Positions 21,903 through 32,989 of a stretch of DNA of 64,000 bases are shown one piece after another (positions within the stretch are counted from its first letter, which is position 1; each line of letters starts with the position of its first letter). The translations under genes and the position numbers were made by a program. This DNA comes from Malania oleifera. Its lineage: Eukaryota; Streptophyta; Magnoliopsida; Santalales; Ximeniaceae. The DNA is taken from positions 65,999,101 to 66,063,100 of the forward strand of contig NC_080428.1 of assembly GCF_029873635.1 (NCBI RefSeq), read 5' to 3'. Below the pieces are notes generated by a model. That model did not search any database, was not told where the DNA came from, and worked only from the letters and a program-made list of their open reading frames with translations.

Positions 21903-22711
21903 TATAACGACCTGCCTATTTTACCATAAATTTTTTTTTCTCTTCTATAATAGTATTTAATATAATAATCCCGACAAAACATAGTCAACCTGGACCCATG
22001 GGAACCAAAGATATACTTGAAATGCAACACTGATACCTAAGTAGCGAGAAACATAGAATCATATACATATCAAATCATCCAACCAACACAATACTAGAGT
22101 TTTACTAAAATTGTTATATATACATATATACACATCCCAAAAAGACCAAAAGTGCCCTAGGGTCACAACCCAAAAATCCATCAGACACTAGCATAACGAC
22201 TTACCCTTCTAATAGGGTAGAACCATCAACCTCTAATGCTGCGAAGCTCTATCCGCTCTTCTATCTGAGGCACCTGAAATGTTTATTTAGTTGGGGAACA
22301 CATGGGTGTAATTTTGGAATAATTTGTGGGCTTTCCCATAAGTCAAGTAAGGGGATAAACTAAGTCAGTATTTTCATGAAATTATTATTTGTTAATATTT
22401 AGCTTTTATTTTCAACGAAATTACGTATGTTATAGAATTGAGTTTGGGAAATTCTGCTGTTAATAGGAAAATGATTTTAATACAGTTCAGTAGGAAATAT
22501 GATTCTATGTAGATTTTATGAATAAAACAATATTCATTTTTGTGTCGCATGAGTATGAAATTATTTGATTTTATGCAATATCAGAATAATATGTTTTCAG
22601 TATCAGCATGTTATTACTATTTTCAGGAAGGTATTAAAAACGATACGGGAACCATGTTTAAAGAATGGTAATGAAACAGTACAGAGATTTCAAACTATGA
22701 ATGTTAAAATA

Positions 22712-22860
22712 TATGCCAGCGTAAGTGCTACGATTTTACATGATATGATATGCTGGCGTAAGGGCCGTGGTTTTACATGATATGCCGGCGTAAGGGCCGT
22801 GGTTTTTATATGATATGCTATGCCGGAGTAAGGGCCGTGGTTTATACATTATGATATGCA
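22712..22860 (+). repeat. ~40-bp tandem repeat within the LTR interior
   Basis: Four imperfect copies of GCCGGCGTAAGGGCCGTGG followed by TTTTACATGATAT. Similar phrases are typical of this LTR type. Confidence 0.85.
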
Positions 22861-23617
22861 AGAATTCATGAAAATATTATTTTGACAAATGCTATTGTGA
22901 AACAGCTATGTATCATTATTTGAGATTTACTATATGTTATCAGAACCCGGATGTCTTGGTTTAGGCTTTCACCAAGCACGGTACTGTAGCTATATGATCA
23001 TGATCATGATCATGTATATGTTAGTGCTACCACATGTCATAAGGGACTGTGGGAGATCAGCAGTCGATGTCGTTTTATGGTAGTGCAGGTGTCCCTCTAG
23101 CATCCAGACCTGGAGGGGCAGACCCATCGTACTTATAGAATTATGTTGATCTAGCGTGGTCGGCCAACCATTGCTAGGTTCCGCCTTCGGGCTGCACAAC
23201 CTAGTCATATGGGGGTAAGACATAACACCAGCCAGCTATCCATCTCGGGTGTTATTTCATGTACAGTTATATATGATGATTTTATGTTTAGAAACTCAGT
23301 ATATAATACCAAATTATGATAAATTATGTTTTATCTAGTTATGATAGAATTAGTTTTGTCAAATATGATTTATGTACAAATATATGTATAACACAAAAGC
23401 ACTTATGTTGCCACACACTGATGTTAGTTTATGTCCCTTACTGAGAAGTGTCTCACCCTAACTAAATAAACATTTCAGGTGCCCCAGATAGAAGAGCAAA
23501 TAGAGCTCCATAGCGTTAGAGGTTGATGGTTCTACCTTGTCAGAAGGGTAAGTCGTTATGCTAGGGTCTGATGGATTTTTGGGTTGTGACCCTAGGGCAC
23601 TTTTGGTCTTTTTGGGA

Positions 23618-23662
23618 TGTGTGTGTGTGTGTGTGTGTGTCTATATATATATATATATATAA
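23618..23662. repeat. (GT)n(AT)n compound microsatellite
   Basis: An uninterrupted GT run followed by an AT run in the right arm. The left arm has only short ATATGTATATATA at the matching place (about 22115-22130). Confidence 0.9.
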
Positions 23663-24187
23663 TATTTTTAGTAAAACTTTGGTATTGTGTTGGTTGGATG
23701 ATTTGATATGTACATGATTCTACATTTCCCGTTGCTTAGGTATCAGTGTTGTATTTCAGGTATATCCCCGGTTCCCATGGGTCCAGGTTGACTATGTTTT
23801 GTCGGGATTATTATATTAAATAATGTTATGGAAGAGAAAAAAATTTTATGGTAAAATAGGCAGGTCGTTACAGTAGCATTGTCCTCAATGGTTGAAAAGA
23901 GAAGCAAAAGAATGACACTAAGGGAAGTAGAAGCGTACTTGGGTAGAGAAGTAAGGGGAAAAAAAACTGAAACTAAAGGAAAATGAACCTGAAAATAAAC
24001 TAAAAGTAAAACAAAATAAAACAAAATGAAATAAAGGAAAGAAAAACATCACAATATGTCTGGAGGAGGCTCTGGAGGAATTTCTTTTGGTGGGTGCAGG
24101 TTTATAAATTGAACTGGAGATTATCCAAATTTGAGTCGCCACAATGAATCAGTTTTGTTACTTGTACAAAAGTTAGCCTCAAATAAA

Positions 24188-24514
24188 TCATTTCTCTTCA
24201 AAGTTGCAGACAAAAACATATGCAGATTTACTTCCTTGTTTTAACAAGAAAGGATCTTTATTCAGTATGTTTTCCATGGAATTCACTTCTTTAAAAACCA
24301 ATCTTTGAAGAGCAGATGTTTGAAGAGTTACCTTAAGTGCTTTAGAAACATCAACATCAAATTTTTTACCTAGTTCCTTGAAAGTTGAACTCTTACCATT
24401 CCTCTTAACCTCCCAATCTGGTGTACCAATCACCTTACCACTACAGAGATTTGTTTCAACGTTGCAATCCTTGACATTTACTCTAGTAGGGAATGACAGT
24501 TCCATGGCTGTCAA
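24188..24514 (-). CDS. Unrecognised 108-residue ORF downstream of gag in the Tat-like element
   Basis: An intact minus-strand frame of 108 codons starting MTAMELSFPTRVN and containing GTPDWEVKRNGK and FKELGKKFDVDVSKALKV. It directly follows the gag C-terminus (..KEHRPVVPYP) and appears to be a continuation of that frame after a stop. It does not resemble the usual gag/protease continuation of these elements. The composition is ordinary, globular-looking and Lys-rich, with no membrane segment. It could be an element-specific extra ORF or an exon captured from the host. I assign no function. Confidence 0.35.
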   Translation of the reverse strand: MTAMELSFPTRVNVKDCNVETNLCSGKVIGTPDWEVKRNGKSSTFKELGKKFDVDVSKALKVTLQTSALQRLVFKEVNSMENILNKDPFLLKQGSKSAYVFVCNFEEK

Positions 24515-24930
24515 TCTTCAAGGATAAGGAACCACAGGTCGGTGCTCCTTACTAGTCTTGGCCTCCTCATTAACTAACTTCTTTAATTTTGGGCTCACTT
24601 TCTTTTATTTTTCTTTGGCTTCATCTATCTCAGTTGTAACTTCAGGTGTCAGGACAACTGTTTGTCTGTCAATGGGTATCTTAGGTCGGAAAACTTCTTT
24701 TCCACTTCTCAAAGTACTAATGGCCTTCCCTACCTCAAAAGAATCCCCTAAGACATTACATACTTATTGCTGTTGTTGCCGTATACTTGAAGATTAGGTT
24801 GAGGTTGTGCTGGAAATTTTCCTTTTTCTAGGGTATTCAATTGTGTGCTTATCTTATTAATGGTGCCTCACAATTCATTTATAGTCTAAGTGTTAATCTG
24901 CACAAATTGTTGAAGTGTATTAGCCATCTA
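24515..24930 (-). pseudogene. Tat-like gag, C-terminal part
   Basis: The minus-strand frame starting at the ATG at 24930 reads MANTLQQFVQ..., followed by INKISTQLNTLEKGKFPAQPQPN, then in shifted frames a LRSGKEVFRP box and KEHRPVVPYP, all characteristic of the linker between gag and protease in Tat/Athila elements. Several stops (for example after INT) and frameshifts are present. It is separated from the rest of gag by the solo LTR at 24931-27147: the residues SLEDSMTQ just beyond 27147 flow directly into MANTLQQF once the insertion is ignored. Confidence 0.8.
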
Positions 24931-27147
24931 TGTTGACCTTATAGGTCACGCCCGGTTTTGATAATGACAAATACTCCTGTATTTAATAAATATTTAGTTC
25001 ATGTGCAGGTTCATATTAGCATATCATTAATGGCACGAGAAAGCTCAAAGCTTGAAGACCAGTTCGTATTTTCATTTGTAATATATTTAGTGGTCTATTT
25101 GGTCTGTAATAGTAATTAGGACATTTGGTTTATAATAAGCACACACAACTCATGCACGGTTTATCTTGTAAGCTCAAATCAAATCATAATGCAAAATGAC
25201 CTTAGCATGACCTTAGGGCGTATCCTTCAGTTGACCGACACCGGACTTTTTTGGTGTCTTCAAATTGGACCCCAAGTGATCCTAGGACACACACATATAT
25301 ACATTTGTTTGTTAGGCACTTGAATAGGGTTTATATGCTTCAAGATTGGACCGAAATGCACACATGGTGCACTTTCGGTCGACCAGCACATTCAGTTCAT
25401 TTTGGCCTGGTCGACCGAAACCAGGCCTGGGTCAACAGTTGACCAAGGCCCTGGTCAACCGAACCAGAACAGTTCAAAAAGGCCCGGTCAACCGAATCCC
25501 TTTTTGATCAACATTTTGACCACCTGGTCGACCGAATTAGGTAGTTCAAAAGGCCCTGGTCGACCGAAACCTCCCTAGGTAAAAAATTTGATCATCTGGT
25601 CAACCGACCCTTTTTGTACTCCAACTACCTGATCGACCGAAGGGTCCTTAGAAGAATTCCCAACTATCTGGTCGATCGAACCAGCCAGTTCATAATGGTC
25701 AGGTCAACCGAACCTCAGAAAATTGAGAAATCGCCCTCTTCTGGTCGATTGAGCCCTTAGTTCAAAAGTCCCCTGGTCGACCGAACCATATGAGTCTTGG
25801 TCGACCGAAACTGATCTGGTCGACCGGACCTCTCGGGTTGCCATAATTTTTACCGTGGATAAATAATTTTTAAACAGGGTTAAAATGATTTAACTGTCAT
25901 TAAACTTTTCCAACAATCCCTACTAGGTCCCCAACGGTCAAATATTTTGGTATGTCTATATATACTATTTCATTTGGGAGAATTAAGAAGTGATTAGCAA
26001 AAACCAAAAATCATATTTCTCTCTTAAGCTAAATACTCCCTACTGCTTATACTACTTCCAAATCCACTCAAACTTACCTACTTCATCTCAGTATCATTTG
26101 TAAGTGTATTTGAGTGTTATTAGTTTGAGGTTTTGCTCTCTCATTCTTTGATTGTTTGAATCGTTTTTCTCAAGAGCATTACCTAAGTATTCTTAGGGGG
26201 CTTTTTTCATAAGCCTATCCTAAGAAGACTTTGCTGAACTTCTAAGTGTTGCATTCTCATTGCAATATCATAGGAAGTTTGTATTTGTTTTTAGCTTGCA
26301 AAAATATTTTCAAACGTACTCAAATATCTTGTGGTATTCATATCGATATATTTGTGAAAAGATATTTGTGTGTTTTATATTAATCTTTGTGGCAATATCC
26401 ATTCAAGTCTACATCATTTGCTGAAATACAAAGATTACATATATCTTGCAAACCAAGCATATACACTATTCATGTGATTGACATATTATGCTATTTGGGA
26501 TATTTGAATATTGCATGATATCTTTGTTTGACCTTCTTGATTGAGAACATCTAGAAATACAAAGATTGCTTATTGACACTCTCACGTACATATAACACTG
26601 ATAGAAAATATATTTAAGAGTTGAACTACTTAGACCACACTGAGCTTACATTATTAAATCATATGTGGTGTATGTGATATTGTGCGCATTTTTGGTACAA
26701 ATTTGCTTTACACGAAAGCACCCATACATTGTACCTTTTGATTGTATATCTGAGAGATTCCAGGTGTGGCTTGAGGGGGCGGTAATCCAGCCCGATAAGG
26801 ATTAGTAAAGGTTGTAGGTCAGCCCTGTGATAATTTGACCTGGTTTGTATAGGTTTCGCTCCACCCATTTAAGTGAGCAAGTTATTGTGATAATCTTTGT
26901 GCTAGTTAGCCAAGGCGGGGACGTAGACAGTTAGCCGAACCTCGATACCATATCTGTGTGTCACCTTTCTCTTTATTGCTTTCTGGTGCTTGTGTAATTG
27001 ATTAAATTGCTTTATTTAATTTCTGATATTACTTGCACTAGATTTACCGTAGGATTGTGAACATACTGTTGTTAGGAGGAATACCTAGGGGATAGATTTT
27101 AAAAATACCAATTCACCCCCCCTTTTGGGATCACGGTAAAGCTAACA
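24931..27147 (+). mobile_element. Solo LTR A' (TGTTGACC family), plus orientation
   Basis: 2,217 bp, termini TGTTGACCTTATAGG...GGTAAAGCTAACA, with flanking duplication ATCTA/ATCTG (24926-24930, 27148-27152). It is the reverse complement of 2700-4947 over essentially its full length. A TATA candidate (GTCTATATATACTATT) lies at about 25955, followed by a purine-rich leader. It interrupts the gag gene of the Tat-like element. Confidence 0.92.
25370..25830. repeat. GGTCGACC-type palindromic repeat array in solo LTR A'
   Basis: About eighteen copies of CTGGTCGACCGAA or decayed versions (GGTCAACC, GATCGACC), spaced roughly 20-50 bp. It occupies the same position in the LTR as the array at 4050-4660. 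Confidence 0.87.
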
Positions 27148-28187
27148 ATCTGTGTCATGCTATCCTCAAGAGACTTCGTCGGTGGAGCGGGCGCTACTAA
27201 AGAATAGATTTGAGAAATATGATGTGGCTAATACTGATGCTGAAAGGTAGTATGATGATATGTTGGCTGAGAAGGTGGTGCATATGACCAAGGAGGTTGA
27301 TTCTGAGGTTGCTCTGTACTATTCTCCTTTTCCATCTCCATAGCATCCAATCTTTTGGTGATTTCAGCCATACATGCCTCAACATCAACATCATCTTTCA
27401 GTTTATACCACTCTCCAGCATGTATTGCTCTCAATGGTTGAGCTGAAATTGGTCTTCTGTCAATCCAAGTGTTCCACTACTAAGCATTTTCAGCTAAATG
27501 ATCTGGAAAGCCCAATGCCTCATCAGGCTCCTTGTCGAAGAAATCTCCTAAACACATAGTATGAATGAACTGTTTCGATTCAGGAGTCAATGCAGTGTAG
27601 AAATAGTTGACCACATGTCATGATTCAAATCCATGATGGGGACACATGTTAACCAAGTCTCTAAGTCTCTCCCAACTTGCATGAAATGTCTCATCCGCTC
27701 TTTGCAATCTGTTCCTACAAAAATCGAGTTCTCTCTAAGGGAAAAAATTTATGTAGAAATTCACGTTCCATATCATTCCAATTAGAGATAGAGTTAGGCC
27801 TCAAAGAATTAAATCACGTCTTGGCCTTGTCTTTTAATGAAAAAGGAAATAGACGCAATCTAATTGCCTCATTAGTACCAGCCCTATCCATGAATGTAGT
27901 ACATGCAAGCTCAAAATCATTTAAATGCTAATATGGATTTCCAGACTCCATCCCATGAAATTGAGGTATCACAGATATCATTTCATGTTTAATGTTAAAG
28001 TTCTATGCATTCTCAGGCATTATGGTGCAAAATAGTCGTGTGGTTCATGTGGGTTGCAAAAAATCCATAAGCGTGCGTGGTGCAAGTGTAGCCATATTTT
28101 CTTCAAAACTCTTTTTTTTTTCTTTTTTTTTTCATGAAAAAAATCAAAATAATGGGAAAAACACTAGTTTGAAACTAAATCTAACAT
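27148..28187 (-). pseudogene. Tat-like gag, N-terminal and central part
   Basis: Minus-strand frames give the retrotransposon gag signature AIRLRLFPFSLKDKAK (about 27870-27820), then SISNWNDMEREFLHKFFPLERTRF, a DEALGF..LAENA segment and RAIHAGEWYKLKDDVDVEACMAEITKRLDAMEMEKEN-like sequence around 27434-27330. The homology changes frame several times and includes stops (for example KAKT* near 27807), so it is non-functional. Gag would form the particle core. The match to the Retrotrans_gag type is by eye. Confidence 0.82.
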
Positions 28188-28211
28188 TCCCCCACAACGG
28201 CGCCAAAAACT
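28186..28211 (-). other. Primer-binding site of the Tat-like element
   Basis: On the minus strand, directly after the LTR end ...GAGTGAGTCA, comes AGTTTTTGGCGCCGTTGTGG. TGGCGCCGTTG is the complement of the 3' end of the tRNA (tRNA-Asp type) used to prime many Tat/Athila elements. Confidence 0.75.
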
Positions 28212-28829
28212 TGACTCACTCTAGAAATGAGTAGCGCAAAGGCTATCCCAAGTATAGGAGTTCTATCATGTAATAATTAGCCCAAAAGTCAGATCGTCTC
28301 CTCAAGGAATACAGATTGGTTTCCAACTTGTGTAAAACAGAAAAATAAAATACTAAAACAATTTTTTACTTAACACGGTTCAAATTCAATTTCTAGAGTT
28401 TTGGAGAGTTTGTGATAGAATTAAGACAATGTGAACCCTACGAAAGATTTAACATGCATAAAAACAACCAAACAAATCACTAATTAAACAAAGATAAACT
28501 AAAATTAAACTCAACAATGACGTAAGAATAAATACCCAACTCAACACAATGATAACTTGAACGAAATAAATATATCCTGCAATATCTCAATTAAATAAAA
28601 ACAAACTGAACTAAATAATAAATAAAGCTCAACTAAATAAATAGATAAATTAAACTAAACAATGAATAAACTCAAACAAACTCTTAAATAAAAATAACTG
28701 AATTTAAATTAATGAAAAGCTCAAATAAGACATTTAAAATGCATTAAAATAAAGTAATCAATAACAAAGTTCCAACAGGGTAATTAAAGTGACATTAAAT
28801 TAAAATAAAACAGCTAAATAACCATAAAA

Positions 28830-28837
<8 letters not shown>

Positions 28838-28872
<35 letters not shown>
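28838..28872. repeat. (GA)n microsatellite in the 5' LTR
   Basis: About 17 GA units, allelic in position to the longer GA run at 19854-19908 in the sister LTR. Confidence 0.93.
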
Positions 28873-28875
<3 letters not shown>

Positions 28876-28932
28876 TTGCTAGAAAGGAGAGTTGCAGTTT
28901 CTGCGGCGCAAACCCCAACCCCCACCAGCAAA

Positions 28933-30815
28933 TGTAAGAACTTGACCCATCAGATATGGAATAAATAAATAAGAAAAGGGTAAAATAGTTATCAAGCAGG
29001 CTTCGTCGACGAAGCTAGTGTTTTCATCGACGAAGGCCCTTCTATAGTTCGGTGACGAAATGCAGAGGTTCGTCGACGAGGAGAAGCCGAGAGATTTTGG
29101 CAAATCCTGAAATCTTAGGCTCATTGACGAGGCCACCGTGACGTCGACAAACTCCCTTCGTTGACTCATCGACGAAGACGCTGCCTCATCGACGAGGTTG
29201 GCCGAGTCAAAGGCTCTATAAATATCTTTTTCTTTGCTTCTTGGCTAAGATATCAAAATACTCTCTCTCTCTCTCTCTCTCTAAGAACTCAAAGCTCCAC
29301 TCTCTCCACTCTCTCTCTCTCTCTCTCTAGATTTCTTTGCCATTCATTGTTAGAATCGATGATCTGACATTACTGCGAGAATCGGGGAAGGATTCTGTAC
29401 GTGTTTTGTGGAACAGATCTTCGTTTTGAGGATTTTCGGGTTTTGACCCAAAATCGAGGTAAGGCTCGGTTTTCATTTCTATTTCGGTAGATATATGGGG
29501 AATGGAATTGTAAGTATGTATTGTACTGTGATTTATAAGTTTTGGGAACTCAGTTCACTGTTTAGGAGCTATAGAGTTCGTGTTGTGGTTTTGGGTTAAG
29601 GTATGGGATTTCTGTTTATATCAGTTATTTTTGAAATCGAAATCGTTGAAACTATTGTTTACGATTATATGTATGATTTGGCTACTTATTTGGGAAAATC
29701 TGACAGGTAAAATTATGGGGTTTTTGAGTTATAGTTTTTGGGAGAAATGGGGTTTGGGTTGCATCTCTGGTTTCGTAGGAAAACCGTATGTATATTGTTG
29801 AGTATATTGTATGGAGATGGTCGTATTTAAACTGTATTCTTGAAATCGTAATTATGTATTTACCAAATAAGTGTGGAATGAACTATTTTATTGAAAATTT
29901 TCCAGGTTTGTGAAAGGCCGAATCGGTTGTGTACCATAGGCTATAATTTGTGGAAATGAATTATAGGGACGTGAGTTCCTAAAATGTTTCAGGTTTTGTG
30001 AAAATGCCGAGTCAGAATAAGGTTGAACATTGATGATAGTTGAAGAGCGCCGGTTCATCCCCGAAGGCTTAGATGTGGAAACAAGTCGGTATAATACCAT
30101 AGGCGAAAGGTGTGAAATATCACTTTCTATATTGGTTTATCACCGAAGGGTGTGAGTTCACCAGATATCGTACTAGCAACCCATGGGGGTCTGGGGCTAC
30201 GCCATACGTCGGGGACGCCGTGTAATGATGACCGGCTTAGGCCGAAGTGTGTGATGACACTGGATATGGATCATGTGTTTGTGAGATATACTGGAACTAT
30301 ATTGTGATTTTACTGTAACTGCATTGAGAAAATATTGGAATTTTGTTATGTTTTATGTCAAAATAACACTCTTATGCCACACACTGATATAACCTTATTT
30401 GTCCTTATTGAGAGGTGTCTCACCCCAATTATACAAATGTCTTTCAGGTCCCTCGAGTAGCCGAAACTAGCGTCCTAGAGTTAGGAGTGTGGTTGTTGGT
30501 ATAGCTATGTTTAGTACTAGCATAAATACTGGTTTATGGCCTGGTTGTCGCGTTGGGTTTTGTTGACACCCGGGGCTTTGTTTTGTATTATGGGACCTGG
30601 ATGTTGGGTTTGTATAGACTTTGGTATGGTATGACATGTTATAATAGTTTGACTATTTTTCGCTGCGTAAATTGTGGTGAATGTGATTAGGGTGTACGGA
30701 ACCCCACGGGGTTGGACCCTTACATTGTATAGTATCATGTGTGTTTGAATGATATAGGGACAGTTTAGGTTACTAAATCACCCCTAGGGCCCATTGTTGG
30801 GCTCGGGGCATGACA
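28933..30815 (+). mobile_element. Solo LTR D (gypsy type), plus orientation
   Basis: 1,883 bp, termini TGTAAGAACTTG...GGGGCATGACA, with flanking GCAAA/GAAAA (28928-28932, 30816-30820). The unfilled sister site at 19950-19975 (CTAGCAAACCTCTCG) confirms the insertion point. It carries the conserved TGAGAGGTGTCTCA hairpin at 30402-30425 followed by TTTCAGG, as in the other gypsy-type LTRs here, and an array of TCGTCGACGA repeats near its 5' end. It has no coding content. Confidence 0.9.
29005..29205. repeat. TCGTCGACGA-type palindromic repeat array in solo LTR D
   Basis: About nine copies of TTCGTCGACGAAG or near variants (CATCGACGAAG, CATCGACGAGG, GTGACGAA) in 200 bp. The full motif is palindromic and shares the GTCGAC core with the array in the unrelated LTR A family. 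Confidence 0.87.
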
Positions 30816-31746
30816 GAAAACCTCTCAACTACTCCCCAAAACCCTACTAAAAGCTACACACCAAAAGCCCTACCTAGCCTCAGCTTTTTATTCATGCCCT
30901 GGAAGCCCCTCAAAAAGGCCCCCAATGCATGGCCGACCTTGGTTCTTCAAGCTGTGCATGGGCTAGCTATATGGGCAGGTCTTGTCACTCCAAAAAAAGG
31001 GCTTAGCTCTTCACTCTAGAACCCAGCACACCACACAACACAAAAGCTGGCGCCTCACCTTCACATGGTCTTGTCAAGCCCATGTTCGTATGCCCCTTCC
31101 TTTTGAAACCCAGCTCATGGATTTACATGGCCGTCCTTGGTTCTTGAAGTGTACACAACTCAAGTCTAGCTTCTACATGTGTAAAGGCCTCTTTTCTTCA
31201 CGTAGTCTTGTCAAGCCCGCATGCCCCTTCAATTCAGTGCCCAACCTTCTCATTTCTTCAAGCACGGCTCACGTTAAAAGTGTGCATGGCCCATGCAATC
31301 AAAGCCCATGTGCTTGCATGCATGGATGGCCTCTTCATTCTCGTGCATGGCTTTTTTCTTTACACGGCTCAAGCTCATGCATGCATGTCCCGGTCTCTTC
31401 AATTTTACACACGCACATAGCTTCAAACAAATGCATGTGACACGGTCACATGCATGGCTCACATACAGGATTTCTTTCACGCACAGTCATGTGCATGGCT
31501 CAAGTACACGATTTCTTTCACGCATGATCCGTGTACATTTTAATTTCGACTTTAATGTCCAAAAATTATATTGCAATAATAAAACACGAGTATCCATAAA
31601 TTTATGGCAAAAATAGGATAATTATCTTAAAATTATTAAATGAGCTCACTGATTAAAATATTGGACATAATTAAGTATTTAATTAAAATGATAACACTTA
31701 ATTAATGCATTTAAATACTTAATCACGCAACTTTGACGCGTAATCA

Positions 31747-32930
31747 ATGAACACTATAAGTTATGCAATATTTCAAATATTCAAGGATTTTGAAAAGGTG
31801 TATGACTTGTCCAGCAATTAAGTCCCAATTGGTCTTTCACAAAGGAATAAAGTTATATGCTGAAAAGTTGCTATTTCAAAGATTCAAGAATATAAGTTCT
31901 ATGTTAGTAAACTAATATTCATCTAATTGATTTTAGCTAGCAAGTATCAATATTGTAACCTATGGATTCAAATGGGTTATTCAAGTATAGAATTTTATGC
32001 TACTAGCAATGGCTCACAAAATACAGCAAGGATTCAATCAAGGGCTGAATTTACCAAGAGATTTTGTTGGATGACTTGGCATTGTTCAACACAAGTTAGA
32101 CCACATCATAAATCTTCTATACAAGCTTTGAGTAACCAAGATGAACGCAGCAATGCAATGAAGGGAAGAGTGGCCATGTGGGTGTATTTTGGGCGTGGTC
32201 GTGTGGGATTTAGATGGGAGGCTATGAGGGTGAGGGAGGTAGGATATGGTGATGGATTTGATGGATAGATAGTGGTCTCTCACCACTTGATCTCCCGAGA
32301 GAACGACGTAGTCTCACACTACACAATCGGAATATTGGACAAGCTTTCAAACTCAACAAAGGAAATTCCTTTCAATATTCAATATTCAAACTTAGCTTTC
32401 TTTTGAGTTCTTACAATGGGAAATATATAAACTAACATGGGGGAAGGGGGGACAATACATTAACTAACTAAGCTAGCATAAGGGGATAAAGCATTAAACA
32501 ACTTGCACTTCCACACAAGCATGAGAGACACAAAAATTAAATACTCACACCTTACTAACACATTAAATACTAACATAACTTACTAACCCACACTTGCAAG
32601 CTTGGTTGTCTTGCAACATTACAAATTAAATACAAAGACACAAGCCAAAAGAAAGTCAAATTTGTGCGGGGCTCATTGGAGCCGTGTGGGGCTCACGTGG
32701 GTCTTAAGTTGGATTTTGCTTCAATACTTCATTTGGGGTCTTCAAGCACCTAATAACCTTGAAATAAAATTTCCAAGAAAATACAAATTCAAGCAAAAAA
32801 ATAATAAACCTTCCATCCTAGGTCTTCAAATAATCCATGCGAACCTACAAAACAATTTGTATGATTGTGGACATCAGGAGGTCGCCCACGTGTCAACATA
32901 TCTGCAAAGGAAATGGACAGGGTATGTTGA
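31747..32930 (-). other. Probable LTR/flank of a degenerate chromovirus
   Basis: There is no credible gene. On the minus strand, a purine tract (GGAGAGATGAAGGGGA near 32940) lies just downstream of the integrase remnant, and the DNA beyond it (32930 to ~32250) has 3'-LTR-like content. The LTR boundary and its partner were not found. Confidence 0.35.
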
Positions 32931-32989
32931 TCCCCTTCATCTCTCCTGGACCCAAAAGAATTCTCCTCTGAAGAATGAGAAGGGAAGTA

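Larger units (their letters stand above)
21903..23872. mobile_element. LTR-derived element with ~400-bp inverted terminal arms and TSD
   Basis: The element starts TATAACGACCTGCC and ends GGCAGGTCGTTACA, and is flanked by the perfect 5-bp duplication GTAGC (21898-21902 and 23873-23877), so it inserted as a unit. The left arm (21903-22306) is the reverse complement of the right arm (23453-23872), with roughly one difference per ten bases plus a microsatellite length change. The right arm is the 3' end of a gypsy LTR in plus orientation. The unique centre (22307-23452) is the LTR interior, including the conserved hairpin at 23436-23458. The normal LTR 5' end is thus replaced by an inverted copy of its 3' end. 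No protein is encoded. Confidence 0.85.
19358..31746 (-). mobile_element. Tat/Ogre/Athila-like gypsy element, minus strand, polymerase missing
   Basis: The minus-strand order is: 5' LTR (31746-28212), primer-binding site (about 28211-28188, TTTGGCGCCGTTGTGG), gag (about 28180-27148, resuming 24930-24515), unknown ORF (24514-24188), purine-rich spacer and TTGAGGACAATGCTAC block (up to 20842), then 3' LTR (20841-19358, truncated). The TTGAGGACAATG block and the TGGCGCC primer site are typical of Tat/Athila-type elements. No protease, RT, RNase H or integrase is recognisable, so pol is deleted or was never present. Three younger insertions sit in it: 21903-23872, 24931-27147 and 28933-30815. Confidence 0.82.
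28212..31746 (-). repeat. 5' LTR of the Tat-like element, split by solo LTR D
   Basis: Plus-strand termini TGACTCACTC...GCGTAATCA. Without the nested insertion it is about 1.65 kb. It matches the truncated 3' LTR at 19358-20841 and, at its ends, solo LTR C. The region 30816-31530 gives ORFs rich in Cys, His and Met (CATGCATGG-rich DNA) that have equivalents in the sister LTR and are not genes. Confidence 0.87.
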
